From contig CM060477.1 in NCBI GenBank assembly GCA_030544235.1, positions 9,713,934 to 9,777,933 on the forward strand: a DNA stretch of 64,000 bases, given 5' to 3'. The translations under genes and the position numbers were made by a program. Origin of the DNA: Lepturacanthus savala (Eukaryota; Chordata; Actinopteri; Scombriformes; Trichiuridae). Under the pieces are notes generated by a model, which saw only the letters and a program-made list of their open reading frames with translations, was not told the origin of the DNA and ran no database searches. The number at the start of each line of letters is the position of its first letter. Within the stretch, counting starts at the first letter, position 1. Positions 61,071 through 64,000 of the stretch are shown piece after piece.

Positions 61071-64000
61071 GATAAAGTCGAGCAGAAAAGACGCCAGAAC
61101 TGGCTAAGAGAAAAAAACAAGCACTGAGTCAATGTAAGTTCACACAGTGCAACCAGCAGGTTTGTTTAATTAAAAAGTGATGAGACACAAAAGGAAATCT
61201 GTATCCTATTGTCAGCGTGGACAGGACCAGCCCAGATCAAAACATCTGGTTGGAAACTGTTGTTGCGCATTATTTTTTTTACAAGGTGACAGAAAAGTCA
61301 ACAGACAAAAACATGTATGCATCTGTGGCTGCATTAACCCGCTGAAACAACAGGTTTGTACTGATTGGAGATTGTTTTCCATATGGTGGCCAAGCTAACA
61401 CTGGGTGATATGGTATCTATCATGATCAATTATCTGATTTCGCCACAATACAATAAAAACATCAAGATATTCTTCTCAAAAGTACATTGAGTAGTTTTCT
61501 GATGGCATCCAGTGGTGAAGTTGTAGACTGTAAACGACCAAGAAGCCCGACATGTAAGGGCACCTACAGCGGCCACGAATAACATGAATTGCATCTCTAG
61601 AGAAACGATGCAACATGGCGGGTTTCACAGCAGAAGACCTGCTGCATGTGTCGGTAAGTAAGTAATAAAAACACAACAATTCTTATTTTGATTGAATTAT
61701 ATACAACCTAAAACCTATTTATGTTGATTATATTCCATTTCTGCCAAGACTCTTCTGCTAGATGCTGCTGTGTCTTACACACTGTACCGTTAAATGAGTG
61801 AAATATAATGAGAAGCAGTACAGAACTAGCTTAGTTGCTTTCCCCCATTTTGTCATCATAACTTATGACAGCGTAACGTCCAGTGCTTTGACATACATCT
61901 AATATACCAGCTACTACTTAATCATACATGAACAAACCAGACACCATATGCAACCTAAAAGCTTGAGATGAAAGACAGAAGAATAGTTGCAACTCAAGAC
62001 TAATTTAAGGAAAACAAAAGCACTGATGTTCTTCTTCTCAGACAAACATCTTAAAGACACATTTTACTGTTTCAGCTGTCTTCATGTTCTGTCTGTAAAA
62101 GATTCATAATGTCTGCAATTTATGGTTTATTGTCCAACACTAATGAACCCCAAACAAGCTCATTTAAGTTTATTGAACTACAATGTAAAGACATACAAAG
62201 CTTGAATAGTGTATGAGCCTAAAAAGTGCCTGGAAAATGTTTGTGAATGAAATTATCCTCCTACCCACATATGAGATCCACATGCTGCAAATTGAAGGAT
62301 TCCATTACCGAAAGATATAAATCCATTTTAAGAGGCACCACAAGTCTATGTCTGAATTTTTTTAATAAAGGCAAGTCTGTCCTCATATCCAGTGTGTTGC
62401 AGATGATGATAAAAAACATATATATACTTGGCCTGTAAAGATCCAGCTTCTTTTCCTTCTTTTTTAACTATGAGAGTTGTACTCATAACAATGAAAAATG
62501 ACTTTTTAAAATATGTCCTCATAGTTACTGTGGATATTCTACAGAACTCAATGTGAACAATACTCAGGGACTATTTCTTTGGTAGAAACTGGTTTTAATG
62601 AAATGTTCAGGGGTTTATCCAGAGCAACAGGAACATTATGTTTCTGCAATAATATGCTATTGTTTTAAAAAGTCATTTTTCATTGTTGCAAGCATCACGC
62701 ATGCAACTCACCTGCATGAATCTGTGCTGTAAATGTAGGAAAGCATTTGTAGGATTTGTTTAAGTTATTTAGTCTGGTGCTCCTGTCATATAGAATGCTC
62801 CAGCGCCACGTCCATAAAGACAACCTTATAGCGGCACACCTGGACATGCATGTCCGCGTGTCGGGGTGACATCATGTGGTATAATAGCGGGTTAATATAC
62901 GTAGAGAGACGTGAGGTAAAGCTTTCCTTACTAGGTGTTATTTGCGACTTCCACCATGGCAGAGCAGCGCTGCTGGCACTCCAGGCAGCCACACAGGCAC
63001 AAAGAGCCCTTTATATGCCCACTCATGTTCAAGCCCCGTTCAAGACATGCTGCCAGATGTCCAAGTGGCCCTGGACAACAAGCCTGCGAGCATATGTGCA
63101 CGCAAGCATGAATGTGTGTATGTGTGTGTGTGTGTGTGTGTACGTATGCCTCAACCCCCTCCTACCCCACCCCTGCCACCTCTGTAGTGGTATGACCCCC
63201 TCACCGCCCCCTCAGCCCCGGGATGAGTCCAGACGGCATGTGTGGGAGGCAGGAGGATTTCACTTTGAAATGTGTTGAATCAGCAAGGGGCAGAACAGAG
63301 TACAGCTGTGTGTTTGTGCATGTGTGTGTGCCCGCGCGCGTGAATGTGTGTGTGTTAGTGATAACTAGCTGAACAAAGCTAGGATTTCAAGTCTGTTGGT
63401 GCTGGTAGCCTTGGGGGCTGCTGAGGCCAGCTGGCCTCACTCCCCGTCAACAGCTCTCTGTTTAGGTTCCTCACTTTCTCTCTCTCTCCGGGCCACTTTG
63501 CTCCGCCCTCGTATCGGCGAGACAAGACGGAGCAGAAAGCGTTTCATCCGCTCCACTCCACGCCTCCTCTCGCCTTCTGCGAGACGACCGTTCAAATGAG
63601 GCGATTTTCAGTGAGAAAGAGCAGAGCGGAGCCGCGTTAAAATAACTGGAGTACGGTGCTTACACAGGCACAGACGTTCCTGCATTGCTGCCTTCGTTGC
63701 ATGATAATTAGATTATCGGTGTGAACATGTAGACAGCACACACACACACACACACACGTGCAAAACAGACTTCAACCCGCTGCTCTGGGTAATTTTCACA
63801 GCTGCATGGAGAGAGGAAGAGAGGGAAGGAGAAACAGATGAATGGATGGAATGACAGGAAGAGAAGGAGATCTCGTATCAGGTTACACATCAGTCAAATA
63901 CTGAACTTCAAAGACCTGACCACATTATAAAACTCATATTAGGTTCTTCACCAGGCAAGGCCCTCTCTCTTCCTGGTGTCTGGCAACAAGTTACAAACCA

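Larger units (their letters stand above)
58282..64000 (-). other. ptpn14: ptpn14 intron (partial), upstream exons not seen
   Basis: 5.7 kb without a supported exon. I looked for the FERM F1 exons (LWFLSKSQQARWVELEKP region) on the minus strand and did not find them. It holds a TIR element (58509-58833), a possible palindromic repeat near 60830-61070, a non-repetitive block at 59140-59640 with an AP-1-like TGACTCA, and a GC-rich block at 63470-63650. The rest is AT-rich with short TG/CA tracts. Confidence 0.75.

Overview
This is a vertebrate nuclear window, almost certainly from a ray-finned (teleost) fish. It has split genes with GT-AG introns, very dense (CA)n/(TG)n microsatellites, tRNA-derived SINEs, and foldback and short TIR elements of types I associate with teleosts. 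Three protein-coding loci are recognised by exon-by-exon translation, in the order prox1 (+), smyd2 (+), ptpn14 (-). This is the PROX1-SMYD2-PTPN14 order of human chromosome 1q32-q41, so the block is conserved synteny rather than an accessory region. The species and the teleost paralogue suffix (a/b) cannot be decided from the window.

Layout. 1-4738 is the last intron of prox1, rich in microsatellites and without exons. 4739-4924 is the last prox1 coding exon (end of the homeo-prospero domain), followed by a long T-rich 3' UTR that probably ends near 9.86 kb. 9.9-27.6 kb is non-coding intergenic DNA with microsatellites and several AT-rich blocks that could be developmental enhancers. 27.6-28.18 kb is the likely smyd2 promoter and 5' UTR. 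28185-36234 is a complete 12-exon smyd2 gene (432 codons); its intron 9 has the exact consensus of a minor-spliceosome AT-AC (U12-type) intron. 36.2-37.6 kb is the tail-to-tail gap with ptpn14, filled by a foldback element and a tRNA-derived SINE. 37.6-39.47 kb is the likely ptpn14 3' UTR. 39470-58281 holds 17 ptpn14 coding exons on the minus strand (about 1,170 codons: most of the FERM domain, the linker with two PPxY motifs, and the C-terminal PTP domain). 58.3-64 kb is ptpn14 intron; the first coding exon(s) lie outside the window.

The main mobile element is a full-length L1-type LINE (47945-53848, + strand) inside a ptpn14 intron, antisense to the gene. It has both ORFs open, a poly(A) tail and a perfect 15-bp target-site duplication, so it inserted recently. 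Other elements are an SINE with a perfect 12-bp duplication (30117-30481), a 31-bp remnant of a truncated insertion with an 18-bp duplication (30707-30737), and several copies of a short element with TTAAAGGTCCC termini.

Functionally, prox1 encodes a transcription factor, smyd2 a lysine methyltransferase and ptpn14 a FERM-PTP of the Hippo/YAP network. They are neighbours by synteny and do not form an operon. I found no undescribed gene system. The most distinctive signals are the AT-AC intron, the intact LINE, a GC-AG intron in ptpn14, and UG/CA repeats placed directly against splice sites.
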